A stretch of DNA of 64,000 nt from Paraburkholderia monticola (GCF_001580545.1 NZ_LRBG01000031.1:218080-282079); one strand, 5' to 3'; positions 42,258 through 51,198 are shown, counted from the stretch's first letter. Program-made: numbers and translations. The notes: a model not told the origin generated them from the letters alone.

Positions 42258-43649
42258 TCACCAGGCGCCCTTATGCTCAGGGATCCGTCCCACCAGCGCC
42301 AAGGCCGCCACAAAGATGAGTGCCGAAAGCACATAGAGCAGCGCCTGCGTATGACTGGGGTTGGAAACACGAGTCAGGATGGCCGTGACCACGGAAACCG
42401 TCGTGATCTGCCCAACTTGCAGCGACATCGTCCGGATCGACGCGAGGGTAGACGAGCTTTGAGGTGCAAGCTGCAGGCCGGCATTTCGGGTAGCTGGATT
42501 CAACCCGCCGCCGCCGGCGCCGATGAGAAACGCCGCCCCGGCCAGCCACGTGTAGGCAGAGAATCCGCCCATCGGGTGCGCCGCCAGCAACGCCACGCCG
42601 ATGCCCATGACCGTCCCGCCCACATACACGGGCAACCGGTGCCCAGTTCGCCGCAGAGCCAGCGCGGCAATCAGGGAAAGCGCAATGGTCGCCACGCCTT
42701 GCGCAACCAGCAAGGTGCCGGAAGCCAAGGCGCCAATGCCGTAACGACTCGATGCATACAGCGGAAGCAGTGCCACGATGCCCGCACGCATGCCGCCATA
42801 AATGACATTCACCCCATTGACGACACCGAAGTTCGGCCCATGAATCAGCATCGGATCGATGAAAGGCGACGCCGTGCGATGGATATGGCGAGCGAAGAGC
42901 CACAGTGCCACGGCGGCAACCACCACGCAGGCCACAAACGAAACTGACCATGGGGAGATACCGGATTCACCCAGGATGCTCACTGCCAGCATGGCAGCGA
43001 ACAGGCCAACGCCCAGTAGCGCCATGCCTGGGCAGTCCAGTCCTGGCCGGCTCGTATCGGGGCGACGCACGATCGGATCGGCGGGAATGAAACGGCGCGC
43101 AAGCAAGATCGAAGCGAGCCCGATCGGGACATTCACAAAGAAAATGCCGCGCCAGCTCCAGTAAGTCACGAATAGGCCGCCAAAAATCGGGCCGATCAGC
43201 GCACCGATGGGAAAGATGCTACCAAAGAGGCTCACGGCGCGATCACGGACGTCGCCGAAGTAATCAATGATCAGCCCCGTCGCCGAGGGCGTGAACCCCG
43301 CTCCCCCTGCTGCCTGCAGCGCACGCAGGAAAACCAGCACGTAGATGTTGTTGGCCAATCCGCACAGCAGCGACGCAATGGTGAACGCTGAAACGGACCA
43401 GAGAAAAACCCGGCGCCGGCCATACTGTTCACTCAGCTTACCCGTGACAGGCAGCATGAGCACAAAGCCGAACGAATAGGCGGTCATGGTCCAGGCCGCC
43501 CAATTGATCGACGCGTTCAGATCATGCTGGAGGGCATGCAAGGCGGTCGCCACGATGGTGGAATCGATCGCCATCATCATGAGCGCCATCGCGACAATGC
43601 AAAAAAACAGTACGCGCCGTATGGGCTGCGGCGCTTCCTTTAAGTTCAT
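42258..43649 (-). CDS. MFS transporter, DHA2 (EmrB/QacA) drug-efflux type
   Basis: The 463-residue product has about 14 membrane segments and DHA2 motifs: AIDSTIVATALHALQHDLN near residue 25 (motif D1), GKLSEQYGRRRVFLWS (motif A) and RALQAAGGAGFTPSATGLIIDYF with the motif C region GSIFPIGALIGPIFGGLF. It is a proton antiporter that would export drugs or toxic aromatic compounds. The ATG at 43647-43649 begins the conserved part; a longer frame upstream has no similarity. It faces the IS66 remnant and follows the AAHS transporter gene on the same strand after 160 bases. Confidence 0.88.
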   Translation of the reverse strand: MNLKEAPQPIRRVLFFCIVAMALMMMAIDSTIVATALHALQHDLNASINWAAWTMTAYSFGFVLMLPVTGKLSEQYGRRRVFLWSVSAFTIASLLCGLANNIYVLVFLRALQAAGGAGFTPSATGLIIDYFGDVRDRAVSLFGSIFPIGALIGPIFGGLFVTYWSWRGIFFVNVPIGLASILLARRFIPADPIVRRPDTSRPGLDCPGMALLGVGLFAAMLAVSILGESGISPWSVSFVACVVVAAVALWLFARHIHRTASPFIDPMLIHGPNFGVVNGVNVIYGGMRAGIVALLPLYASSRYGIGALASGTLLVAQGVATIALSLIAALALRRTGHRLPVYVGGTVMGIGVALLAAHPMGGFSAYTWLAGAAFLIGAGGGGLNPATRNAGLQLAPQSSSTLASIRTMSLQVGQITTVSVVTAILTRVSNPSHTQALLYVLSALIFVAALALVGRIPEHKGAW

Positions 43650-43809
43650 TGAGAAGTTTCCAGCGAGAACGGTGTCTATACGCAGTCGAGCGGCGATGAT
43701 CGAATACTCATCCGTTGCCAATACAATTGCAGAGTCGTCATCTCCTCCTGCTCGTCCACCGTTCCCCAAGGATGGATCTCAAACAACACCGCGTGATGCG
43801 TAGCCCGGT

Positions 43810-45207
43810 TCAGTTCGAGCAGCTTATCGCGGAGGTCATCTCGACATTACCGCCCGATAAGTGGCCGCTTGCGGCCATCGTCGAATAAGCACGCCCCAGC
43901 ATGATGCTGCCGATTAGACCGATCACGAACGGGAAAGCGGCGACGCCAAAGATAACGTGGATTGGGATATCGAGTCCCACGATCAAACCGCCTACCACCG
44001 GACCAACGATGGCACCGACACGTCCCACAGCAAACGCCCAACCCATGGCATACGTGCGGCAATAAGTGGGGTAGACGATCGACGCGATCGCATTGATACC
44101 AAACTGGATGCCGAGTGCACAGAAGCCGGCAAGGAACATCCCCGCGAATAGCAACGGCTTCGATCCCGTCAAGAGACCAACACTACCAATGATCGGGACC
44201 GCCGCCAGGAACAGTACCGCAATTGCGCCAACGCCTCGCCGGTCGATCAGCCGGCTCAGGCTGAGACCTCCCACTGTGCCGCCGATCTGGAAGATCGAGG
44301 TTGCGAGAGCCGCCACCGATGGCGCGACATGTGCCTGTTCGAACAGAATCGGCGTCCAGTTCATGAGGAAATAGTAGCCCATCAGCCCCCCCGCCATACA
44401 GATCCACAACGACAATGTCGCGAGGACGAGACCCTTGGAAAAAAGGAATGCGGGCGAGATGATCCGCTTGGCCGGTCCGTCTGCCGCTTCATCGACGAGA
44501 TAGAACGTCGTGCCTGGGTGAAATCTAGTTTTAGCAAAACGGGAAACCAGGGCAGCGATACGGCGCTGACCACTCCGGTGCGCCGCCAGGAACTTGATCG
44601 ACTCCGGCATGAACAATGCTACGAGCAGCGCCATGACCAGCGGTCCAGCGCCCCCGATGAAAAACAGCACCTGCCAACCATAGGCGGCAACCAGCCCCGC
44701 TGCGATTGCGCCAACCACGGCACCACCAAACGTGATACCCGTGTACATGCAGATAACCATTGTCGCCCTGAACCGCTTGGGAGCATATTCGGCAACCAAC
44801 GAGATCATATTGGGCGCAAGACCGCCCATCCCGAGGCCTGTCACGAACCGAAGGACGACGAGCTGCCACAGCTCCGTCGACATCGAACAGGCCATGCTTG
44901 CGACACCCATGATCAAGCAGGCTGCGGCAACTGCAATCTTTCGTCCAGCGCGGTCGCCAATCCAGCCCAGGATCGTCGCACCGAACATCATGCCGAACAG
45001 GCTCGCGCTGAAAATCGGACCTAAGACCGCCTTGTTTGCCAGATGCCAGGTTTTGATAATGCTTGGGCCGGCGAACGCCAGTGAACTCACATCGTAGCCA
45101 TCGAATAGCATGACGAAAAAACCAAATACCGTGAGACCGATATTGAATTTCGTTAGACCTGTCTCGTCGATGAGCGCACTGATCTCGACGCGATCGTTAT
45201 TAAACAT
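43810..45207 (-). CDS. MFS aromatic acid:H+ symporter (AAHS family)
   Basis: The 465-residue product has 12 membrane segments and the AAHS signature: FFVMLFDGYDVSSLAFAGPSI in the first helix (DGYD carries the essential Asp), GWIGDRAGRK in loop 2-3, and RFVTGLGMGGLAPNMISLVAEYAPKRFR. These symporters, such as PcaK and BenK, take up aromatic acids. In this cluster the ligand could be phthalate, protocatechuate or a relative. CTCCTCC-type ribosome-binding sequence lies just upstream of the start. Confidence 0.9.
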   Translation of the reverse strand: MFNNDRVEISALIDETGLTKFNIGLTVFGFFVMLFDGYDVSSLAFAGPSIIKTWHLANKAVLGPIFSASLFGMMFGATILGWIGDRAGRKIAVAAACLIMGVASMACSMSTELWQLVVLRFVTGLGMGGLAPNMISLVAEYAPKRFRATMVICMYTGITFGGAVVGAIAAGLVAAYGWQVLFFIGGAGPLVMALLVALFMPESIKFLAAHRSGQRRIAALVSRFAKTRFHPGTTFYLVDEAADGPAKRIISPAFLFSKGLVLATLSLWICMAGGLMGYYFLMNWTPILFEQAHVAPSVAALATSIFQIGGTVGGLSLSRLIDRRGVGAIAVLFLAAVPIIGSVGLLTGSKPLLFAGMFLAGFCALGIQFGINAIASIVYPTYCRTYAMGWAFAVGRVGAIVGPVVGGLIVGLDIPIHVIFGVAAFPFVIGLIGSIMLGRAYSTMAASGHLSGGNVEMTSAISCSN

Positions 45208-45532
45208 TTGCTCCTCCTGGGCACAGAATTCTTATCACTTCTGCACCAATATTTAGATCCAAGGGGTCGGCTCCCCTTGCGCCAATTCATTGGCAAGCTA
45301 GAGTACGCCGCTCAAGGACTCATGTCTTATGGTCTTTTTCCCGCCTGTCATTACCCACGGTTATAGGAACCGTCGCTGCGTTGCTCAATAGAACTCAGCG
45401 CGCGTCTTGTCAGGCCGGTACATCCTCGCGCGCGGCGAAACACCCTTCCGTCATACTTATCTACGCTTCGACTCTCTATCTGGCCGTGACATTGGGTCGA
45501 TACCACTCAAACCTGGCCCCGGAATCAGAACC
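45208..45532. other. Intergenic gap with no gene seen
   Basis: No convincing coding frame is present. The only notable item is a right half-site, TATAGGAAC at 45362-45370 (the block 45354-45370 has the right arm of the IclR-type palindrome but not the left), about 150 bases upstream of the AAHS gene. Confidence 0.4.
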
Positions 45533-46003
45533 TCAGACCGTGCGCCGAAACACAATGGGCTTCCCACCCATTGCCTGCTTTGTCATCCATGCCGCCAGTG
45601 CCGAGTCGAGGTAATCCGCGTGCCCTGGAAACCAACTGAACAGATGCAACCCGATATCGCGCACCTCGTCGCTCCCTGCCTGCCCCTGCTCGACTGCTGC
45701 CTTTACAGCGCGAACGGACTTCAGTACGGCGGCGTGCTCATCGATATGGCAGTCACGCGGCGGGAAGTTCGTCGTGCGCATCCACTCATCCTCCTCCTCG
45801 AAATGGCTGACAGCGTGCTTCTCGAACTCCTCAATTGCGGCCATAGCACTCAATTCGGTGCAGGTCACCAGCCCCAGCGCGACTTTGTAGAATTCCTCGT
45901 GAACGTCGTCCATCGGAGTGAAGCCGAGCAGCCGAGCGTCTGACCAGACCATACTGGTGTCGCTTTCCTTCACGGGAGCTTCAGCGTTTCGTACTCGGTC
46001 CAT
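45533..46003 (-). CDS. Bacteriohemerythrin
   Basis: The 156-residue product has the diiron site of hemerythrins: H in MDDVHEEFYK, HFEEEDEWM, HIDEH and the C-terminal HADYLD. Such proteins bind O2 reversibly with a mu-oxo diiron centre and serve in O2 storage, delivery or sensing. It lies 82 bases downstream of the oxygenase reductase gene on the same strand, so it may supply O2 to the ring-hydroxylating or ring-cleaving dioxygenases. That is inference. AGGAGAC precedes the start. Confidence 0.88.
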   Translation of the reverse strand: MDRVRNAEAPVKESDTSMVWSDARLLGFTPMDDVHEEFYKVALGLVTCTELSAMAAIEEFEKHAVSHFEEEDEWMRTTNFPPRDCHIDEHAAVLKSVRAVKAAVEQGQAGSDEVRDIGLHLFSWFPGHADYLDSALAAWMTKQAMGGKPIVFRRTV

Positions 46004-46085
46004 CGGATTCGTCTCCTAACTCCGGTTTTGTGTTCAAGCGGGTCGCCGGGCGGCGCCCACGCGAACGCCGCCGCCTGCGCAGGTG

Positions 46086-47132
46086 TCAATAGAACTGATC
46101 GAAATGCACGCGATCAAACGGCACCTGACGTGCGAGCAGCATCTGTTGCACCGCGGTACCCATCGCCGACGGTCCCGCGAAGTAGATCTCCATGTTGCGC
46201 AGGCGTTCACCCAACAACACGTCGGCCAACTCGTGAACGAACCCGATGTGATCCACGGCGATGGCCGCCACACCGCGTTGCCCGCCTTCGTACACCTCGG
46301 GCGCCGAAACCGCCGCGTAATAGCGAATCCGCTCGCCGAAGCCCGGGAGTGCCTCGACCATGTCCTTGCCGCACAGGTCCTTGTCGCTGCGGCCGCCATA
46401 GAGGAAATGCAGATTGACATCGCACAGGGCAGGATCGGCGGCCATGCCGCGCGCAATCGAGATCATCGGCGCAAGACCGGAACCGCCGGCGAGACAAACG
46501 ATGTCGCGCTTTACTTCGCGACGCAGCCACGCATGGCCGTAAGGACCGTCGATCTCAACGCGCTCGCCGAGTTGCATAGCGTCGAACAGCGCACTGCTGC
46601 CCTTGCCGCCAGGCACACGGCGCACCTGAAAGTGCAGCGACGGCGAGGCGGGATCGGCAATATTGCTCATCGAGTATGCACGAACCCCCGTTACTCCAGG
46701 CAGCGTCAGCAACGCGTACTGGCCGGGCTCGAATGGCATCGGAGCGTCGATCGCAAAACGAAATTCGCAGATGTCGTGCGTGATATCACGGCGTTCCGCC
46801 AAGGTCGCCGACACATGCCGCGGCGAGTGGACCGGCGTGTACTGCACCGACGTCCTGACCTTGATCGTGGAGTCACGAAGAGGCACCGACTGGCAGCCCA
46901 GAAAGCGGGCGCGATCGCGATCTTTGTCCGTCCAGCCGGGCGCCTCGGGCCAGTTCTGGCCGAGCTCGCCTTCAATCAACTGAAACTTGCAGTTGCCGCA
47001 CGAACCGACGTTGCATTCATACGGAAACGCAATACCGGCCCGCAATGCGGAGCGCAGGACGGTATCGTCGGAGTGACAGGAGAACTGGACGTCGGTTCCT
47101 TCCAAGGTCAGGTTGTGTGTCAGGGCGCACAT
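46086..47132 (-). CDS. Oxygenase reductase: plant-type [2Fe-2S] domain fused to FAD/NAD(P)H reductase
   Basis: The 348-residue product has an N-terminal plant-type ferredoxin domain (YECNVGSCGNCKF and LGCQS give the C-x4-C-x2-C...C ligands), then the FAD motif RAYSMSN near residue 150 and the NAD(P)H motif CLAGGSGLAPMISIARG near residue 215. This is the class of reductases that feed ring-hydroxylating oxygenases, phenol hydroxylases and methane monooxygenase. It probably moves electrons to the Rieske ferredoxin at 49526 and from there to the Rieske oxygenase at 40144. An IclR-type palindrome lies at 47259-47275. Confidence 0.9.
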   Translation of the reverse strand: MCALTHNLTLEGTDVQFSCHSDDTVLRSALRAGIAFPYECNVGSCGNCKFQLIEGELGQNWPEAPGWTDKDRDRARFLGCQSVPLRDSTIKVRTSVQYTPVHSPRHVSATLAERRDITHDICEFRFAIDAPMPFEPGQYALLTLPGVTGVRAYSMSNIADPASPSLHFQVRRVPGGKGSSALFDAMQLGERVEIDGPYGHAWLRREVKRDIVCLAGGSGLAPMISIARGMAADPALCDVNLHFLYGGRSDKDLCGKDMVEALPGFGERIRYYAAVSAPEVYEGGQRGVAAIAVDHIGFVHELADVLLGERLRNMEIYFAGPSAMGTAVQQMLLARQVPFDRVHFDQFY

Positions 47133-47258
47133 CGATTCGCTTTCCTCTTCCGCGTATACAAGTCAGGGTTCAGTGACGCCGGCAACGGAATTTCTGGTCG
47201 TGTCGCGCACTGGATTCAGTCCGATGGACTATAGCCCAATTTTACGAAAAGGAACATC

Positions 47259-47275
47259 GTTCTATATATCGGAAC
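47259..47275. promoter_or_regulatory. Putative IclR operator upstream of the reductase gene
   Basis: GTTCTATATATCGGAAC has the GTTC...GGAAC arms and central TATA of the other four sites. It lies 127 bases upstream of the reductase start. Confidence 0.6.
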
Positions 47276-47385
47276 ATCATTGTTCCAGTCTGATTTGTCT
47301 GGAACGGATGTCCTGTGCATGCAGGAAGAAGCAGTGCTTGCTCAGATCGATTCCGATCAACGCGACGGTGCCCGTGATGACTGCC
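47275..47385 (-). mobile_element. N-terminal remnant of an IS110-family transposase
   Basis: The minus strand reads VITGTVALIGIDLSKHCFFLHAQD before a stop. This is the DEDD-domain start (GIDLxKxxFxLHxQD) of IS110-type transposases. No initiation codon or downstream domain remains, so it is a small relic. Confidence 0.55.
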
Positions 47386-47396
47386 CCCAAAAGGAG

Positions 47397-47428
47397 ACGG
47401 CCCGATCTGCGTAAGCCGATCGGGCCGT
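47397..47428. terminator. Hairpin with 11-bp perfect stem, terminator-like
   Basis: ACGGCCCGATC (47397-47407) and GATCGGGCCGT (47418-47428) pair perfectly around a 10-base loop, followed by only three T. It may be a weak terminator or part of the nearby insertion-sequence scar. Confidence 0.45.
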
Positions 47429-47489
47429 TTCGGTCAGGCTAACCATCTCGTTGGCGCCGGAATAATCCTCGACCGGTCTCGATGACCGA

Positions 47490-47860
47490 TTAAACGCTGA
47501 GGCTTTCGAGTCTCGCGGGACGAAAGAGGTCTTTCGCTTCCAGCCAGCGTCCCGACAGTCCTTCTGCGTGTTGCTGCGCCACGAACCGGTTTAACGCGTG
47601 CTCGTTCGAAGCTAAGCCGTACGAGCACGAATCGTCGCCCATCAATTCGCGATCGCTTTCGATTTGTCGAAGGCTTTCATCACCGACATCGGTAATCACG
47701 GATGCCGTGCAACAAGCGTGCGGCGGATGCCGGCTGTGCGCATGATCGGGAACAGCTTCGTCTTGCGATACCAGTTGGCGGCTTCGGTGGGTGGATCGCC
47801 GAACAGGTATTTCAGGTTCGGCGAACCGCGATCGAGGCACGACAGTGCATGCAGACCTCA
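47490..47860 (-). pseudogene. C-terminal remnant of a second 4,5-dihydroxyphthalate-decarboxylase-like gene
   Basis: Two minus-strand frames joined by a frameshift near 47700 spell the family C-terminus. The first gives NLKYLFGDPPTEAANWYRKTKLFPIMRTAGIRRTLVARHP. The second gives LMGDDSCSYGLASNEHALNRFVAQQHAEGLSGRWLEAKDLFRPARLESL. The tail aligns with YLHEQGLTLSRVDIDSVFAPSTL of the intact enzyme at 37482. The N-terminal two thirds are missing. It points to an older, larger copy of the pathway here. Confidence 0.6.
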
Positions 47861-47912
47861 CACCTACTGCAATAGGGAGTTGCTAATCAATAAACTGTCT
47901 TAGTCGACCGAC

Positions 47913-48728
47913 TTAAGGGTGATAGCCAATAGTTGCGGAAATACCGTTGGCGGCGGCAATCAAGTGTGGCACCGCCGCACGCAGCGCCTTCCGCGTGAGA
48001 CGCTGTGCAGGTCCGCCGAAACCGATCGCTGCAACGACATTGCCGGTAATGTCACGCACGGGCGCAGCAATGCCACGCATACCTACCTCGGATTCTTCGT
48101 CGTCGATCGCATAACCGTCGCGTCGCACTTCTTCAAGCGCTTTCAGAAACAGCTGCGTATCGGTGTTTGTCTTCGGTGTGCGCGCAACGAGCCCTTGCTT
48201 GATCACACGGGAAACGACATCCGGCGTGCAGGACGCGAGCAGTACATGCCCTTCCGCGGTACAGCTGGCCGGCTTTCGCACACCGATATACGAGCGCATC
48301 CGGATTGCCTGTTCGCTTTCGAGGTTGAACATGTAAACGACGTTCGTATCATCCAGAATCGCAAGATGCACGCTTTCGTCGGTTTGTTGGCGCAATCCCT
48401 GCAGGAACGGCGCCGCCTGTTTCGTAACGTCGAAACGTCGGCGCACGAGTCCGCCAAGCGTGAACAATTGGAGGCCGAGCCGATAACGGCCGTTATCCGG
48501 ATTCTGTTCCAGAAATCCTTCGGCGAGCAACGCAGCGCATAGACGGTGTGCGGTGCTCTTCGCCACGTTCATACGTTTTGATAATGTGCTGATGCCCAGT
48601 TCGGGCTCCTGCTCCGAGAATACCTTCAGCACTCGCAATGCCGCCGTTACCGATGACAGCCTGCGCGGCCCATCCTCTTCCGTTTCGTCGTTCTGCGTAT
48701 TTTTGCCGTTCAATTTAACGATCCTCAT
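47913..48728 (-). CDS. IclR-family transcriptional regulator
   Basis: The 271-residue product has an N-terminal winged helix (RRLSSVTAALRVLKVFSEQEPELGISTLSKRMNVAKSTAHRLCAALLAEGFLEQNPDNGRYRLGLQLFTLG) and an IclR effector domain (ASCTAEGHVLLAS, DDEESEVGMRGIAAPVRDITGNVVAAIGFGGP). Members control aromatic catabolism (for example PcaR, PobR and PcaU). It lies beside the scattered oxygenase-component genes, and a 17-bp palindrome at 48904-48920 upstream suggests autoregulation. It is the best candidate to bind all five copies of that palindrome. Confidence 0.9.
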   Translation of the reverse strand: MRIVKLNGKNTQNDETEEDGPRRLSSVTAALRVLKVFSEQEPELGISTLSKRMNVAKSTAHRLCAALLAEGFLEQNPDNGRYRLGLQLFTLGGLVRRRFDVTKQAAPFLQGLRQQTDESVHLAILDDTNVVYMFNLESEQAIRMRSYIGVRKPASCTAEGHVLLASCTPDVVSRVIKQGLVARTPKTNTDTQLFLKALEEVRRDGYAIDDEESEVGMRGIAAPVRDITGNVVAAIGFGGPAQRLTRKALRAAVPHLIAAANGISATIGYHP

Positions 48729-49525
48729 AAAATGTAGCGCCCCTCGAGCATGGAACGCAAACCTCTATCTATCTGCACCACGGAGCGAGTTCCGGCGGTT
48801 TTCCCCGAGACACATGCGGACCAGCCCTTCAGCTTTTCCGCTTCGCTTCACTTTTGCATCATTTCAGAGGGAAACTCACGTCGGTCCATTCTAACATCCT
48901 GCAGTTCTGTATACAGGAACATTTTGAGGCGTGGCAGAGTAATGGTGGCACGACTCGGGCCGGATCGCGAAAGAAACGTAGTGCGCCCAACAGTCGTAGA
49001 TCGAGGAGACCGGCAGTGAAAGGGGTCAGGATTCAAGATGCCGCGCTGGGCGGACGTTTCATGATGGACTCAGACACAGCGGTCGCGGCAGGTTCGCAGG
49101 TCGCTCGTGTGAGTATTGCGGTCGCGAGCAGCCTTGTCGTTTCCTTCATCGCTGAGAAGGAGGAGTTACTTCCGCGCCGATGGCGTCGACGCCAAATTCG
49201 TGACGTTCCGAAGCGCTTGAAATGCTATCTTCGGCGCGTCTGCATCGCAGCATCACACGGTTCTCCGAACGGTGGAGGTTCACCCTTAACTGCTCAATTC
49301 GTGCAGGGTGACAGATAGGCGAAGGATCCGAGGCGACATCAGGCAATGACAGGCGTGAAAAGCGTCCGGACTCATATCGAGGTGAGAAATTAGCTTCTGC
49401 TGATCTTCCAGTGGGGATGGCATCTCGACTTGTTCTGTCTCTTGCCGCCTAACCCGTTCAAATCTGAAAAGAGCCGAAAAGCTACGTTCGCGAGGCGCTT
49501 CCCAAAACGCCTAAGCGCGTCAATC
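48729..49525. other. Long gap with no recognisable gene
   Basis: Apart from the operator at 48904-48920, nothing coding was recognised. Plus-strand frames of about 150 and 90 codons exist but have no family features and irregular composition, so they are treated as noise or decayed sequence. Confidence 0.4.
48904..48920. promoter_or_regulatory. Putative IclR operator upstream of the iclR gene
   Basis: GTTCTGTATACAGGAAC is a near-perfect palindrome with GTATAC at the centre, 176 bases upstream of the IclR start. It could serve autoregulation or a lost gene on the plus strand. Confidence 0.6.
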
Positions 49526-49852
49526 TCATTCGCCATCCGTTTCAATCACGATCACGCCATCTTCGACGTGCGTCTTGTAAGTCTTAAGCGGAATCATGCA
49601 TGGCGGCGCGACAGCCTCGCCGGTCCTAATGTTGAACGAGCCGTTGTGGAAATCGCATTCCACCGTGTCGCCATCGATATAGCCTTCTGACAACGAGCCC
49701 GGGCCATGCGTGCAAGTGTCGTTCGTGACGAAATATTCACCTTCGATGTTGAATACGGCCAGCGTAAGGCCGTTCTTTTCGACTTTGATCGCTTTACCTT
49801 CAGCTACGTCCCCGGCGTGGCAGAGGTGAGCAAATGCACAAGCGTGACTCAT
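49526..49852 (-). CDS. Rieske-type [2Fe-2S] ferredoxin of a ring-hydroxylating oxygenase
   Basis: The 108-residue product is a free-standing Rieske ferredoxin with cluster ligands in NDTCTHGPGSLSEG (C-x-H) and VECDFHNGSF (C-x2-H). It follows the usual layout for dioxygenase ferredoxins (LCHAGDVAEGKAIKVEKNGLTLAVFNIEGEYFVTND). It would carry electrons from the reductase at 46086 to an oxygenase. The ATG at 49850-49852 follows GGAGA; an upstream in-frame start lacks one. A palindrome at 49918-49934 lies 66 bases upstream. Confidence 0.9.
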   Translation of the reverse strand: MSHACAFAHLCHAGDVAEGKAIKVEKNGLTLAVFNIEGEYFVTNDTCTHGPGSLSEGYIDGDTVECDFHNGSFNIRTGEAVAPPCMIPLKTYKTHVEDGVIVIETDGE

Positions 49853-49897
49853 AGAGAATCTCCTTCGATGACATGGTGTGGATCCGATCATACATCC

Positions 49898-49934
49898 GTT
49901 CTGTTATCTTGACCAGTGTTCCTTATAAAGGAAC
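49898..49934. promoter_or_regulatory. Putative IclR operator upstream of the Rieske ferredoxin
   Basis: GTTCCTTATAAAGGAAC (49918-49934) is a perfect palindrome apart from its central base. A weaker copy, GTTCTGTTATCTTGACC, lies 20 bases away at 49898-49914. Confidence 0.7.
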
Positions 49935-50429
49935 ACAAAAAAGTGAATCGCGGACCGGGCGAAACTGCGTGGCGCGACGTGGGAATCTCTTAGATGCACA
50001 TCATGGCGAGCAAAGAACAAAGCGCTCTCGTCACGTAATCCGGGCCACGTATGCAAATGGCGAACGCTCAGAGGCTTGAGAACTCTTCAGCGATCCGCGG
50101 CATGCGGATGCAAAAAAAACAGCTGGATATCTGACGGACCGATGTCCATATCGGATCTGGTGAGAACGACGTGATCGAGCAACCAGAGGGTCAGGATCAT
50201 AGCCATACCCGGTTGTGTCGTTCGGCATGGAGTGCCTCCAGATCGTCAGGTCTGCGATATATCAATCAAAAGAATCGTTCCATATAGCGCACCGCTATCG
50301 CTCATTAACTTCATACCAAAGCGCGCAATGCACGCGATCCAGCGATCAATAAAACTGTCCATCCTAGGGGTAACCCGCCCCTCTCTTACCTTGACAAAAA
50401 TCAACCAGACGTGCCCAATACGCCTACTC

Positions 50430-50466
50430 GGCCTCTATATCGAAACGCAGTTCCGTATATAGGAAC
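50430..50466. promoter_or_regulatory. Putative IclR operator upstream of a broken plus-strand gene
   Basis: GTTCCGTATATAGGAAC (50450-50466) is a near-perfect palindrome. A weaker copy (GGCCTCTATATCGAAAC) lies 20 bases before it at 50430-50446. It is followed at 50487-50501 by AGGAGA and an ATG. Confidence 0.65.
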
Positions 50467-50498
50467 ACACGAAATGAAGATGTGCAAGGAGACAGTTG

Positions 50499-50645
50499 AT
50501 GGAACTTCAACTTGATGTCGCCAATACATTGCCTCGGTTCTGGAAGCAGTGCGGGTCAAAATGGTTGTTGGTCGGCGGCGCAATCTGCATCGTCGCGGTG
50601 CTGGAATCGATTCCATTTTGCTTCCTGCCATGGCGGAGCTTCATG
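50499..50645 (+). pseudogene. Truncated gene start (short N-terminus with one membrane segment)
   Basis: The ATG at 50499 has a good ribosome-binding site (AGGAGA) and an IclR-type operator 33 bases upstream. The frame gives MELQLDVANTLPRFWKQ and then a hydrophobic stretch (WLLVGGAICIVAVLESIPF). After about 45 residues the sequence loses character. Another plus-strand piece (NDLLIAAVILVVIVKVHPRQKMLVTSL..., 51130-51279, stop at 51277) might be its distant end. The identity is not recognised. Confidence 0.4.
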
Positions 50646-51198
50646 TCGTCGCAGGATAGAGATACGCGATCGGTATTTCCTCTCGAAAGATATCGGATTG
50701 GGTTTGGTAGCGTGAAGACAGCCGGTCGGCTTTCTCGAATTCGGTGTAGTTCTCTTCTTGCTCTGCGAACATTTCGCACTCTGAATCTTCACTCTGTTCA
50801 AGATCCAGCACGCGATTGCGGAAAGCAGCATGCAGATCTGCAATCGGCAGCGACACCTCAAACTTATGGAAAGACGACCACGGCAGCATAAGCAATCGCG
50901 GTAGAACGATCACAAGCACATAGCAGAGTGCTTTCCGCAGGCTGTAGATGTTGAACGGCGGATAAGAAAGACCAAGCAAGGACATCAGCGCAACGCTTAG
51001 TACGTCAATTTTCAGCCTCGCAAACAGAAGCCGTGCAATCGTGAAGTGGATCGTTGTATTTAATGGCGGTCCGACCTTCACGATCGAAAAGACACGCCAA
51101 CAGCGTGCATTGGCAACCGCGTTAACCAAGGCGAGACCGGAACTGACAACGATCTGTTGATCGCGGCGGTGATTCTGGTGGTTATCGTGAAGGTCCAT
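50641..51198 (-). CDS. Hypothetical protein, possibly spurious
   Basis: A 185-residue minus-strand frame has an acidic, plausible C-terminal half (RNRVLDLEQSEDSECEMFAEQEENYTEFEKADRLSSRYQ) and a hydrophobic middle (IDVLSVALMSLLGLSYPP and LCYVLVIVLPRLLMLPW). No family is recognised. There is no clear ribosome-binding site at the first ATG. It lies between the truncated gene and the porin in sequence of lower GC, which may mean foreign DNA. Confidence 0.35.
   Translation of the reverse strand: MDLHDNHQNHRRDQQIVVSSGLALVNAVANARCWRVFSIVKVGPPLNTTIHFTIARLLFARLKIDVLSVALMSLLGLSYPPFNIYSLRKALCYVLVIVLPRLLMLPWSSFHKFEVSLPIADLHAAFRNRVLDLEQSEDSECEMFAEQEENYTEFEKADRLSSRYQTQSDIFREEIPIAYLYPATT

Noticed and set aside
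48854..49318. A 154-codon plus-strand frame downstream of the operator at 48904
   Set aside because: No ribosome-binding site, no family features and Arg/Ser-rich composition; the operator alone does not make it a gene.
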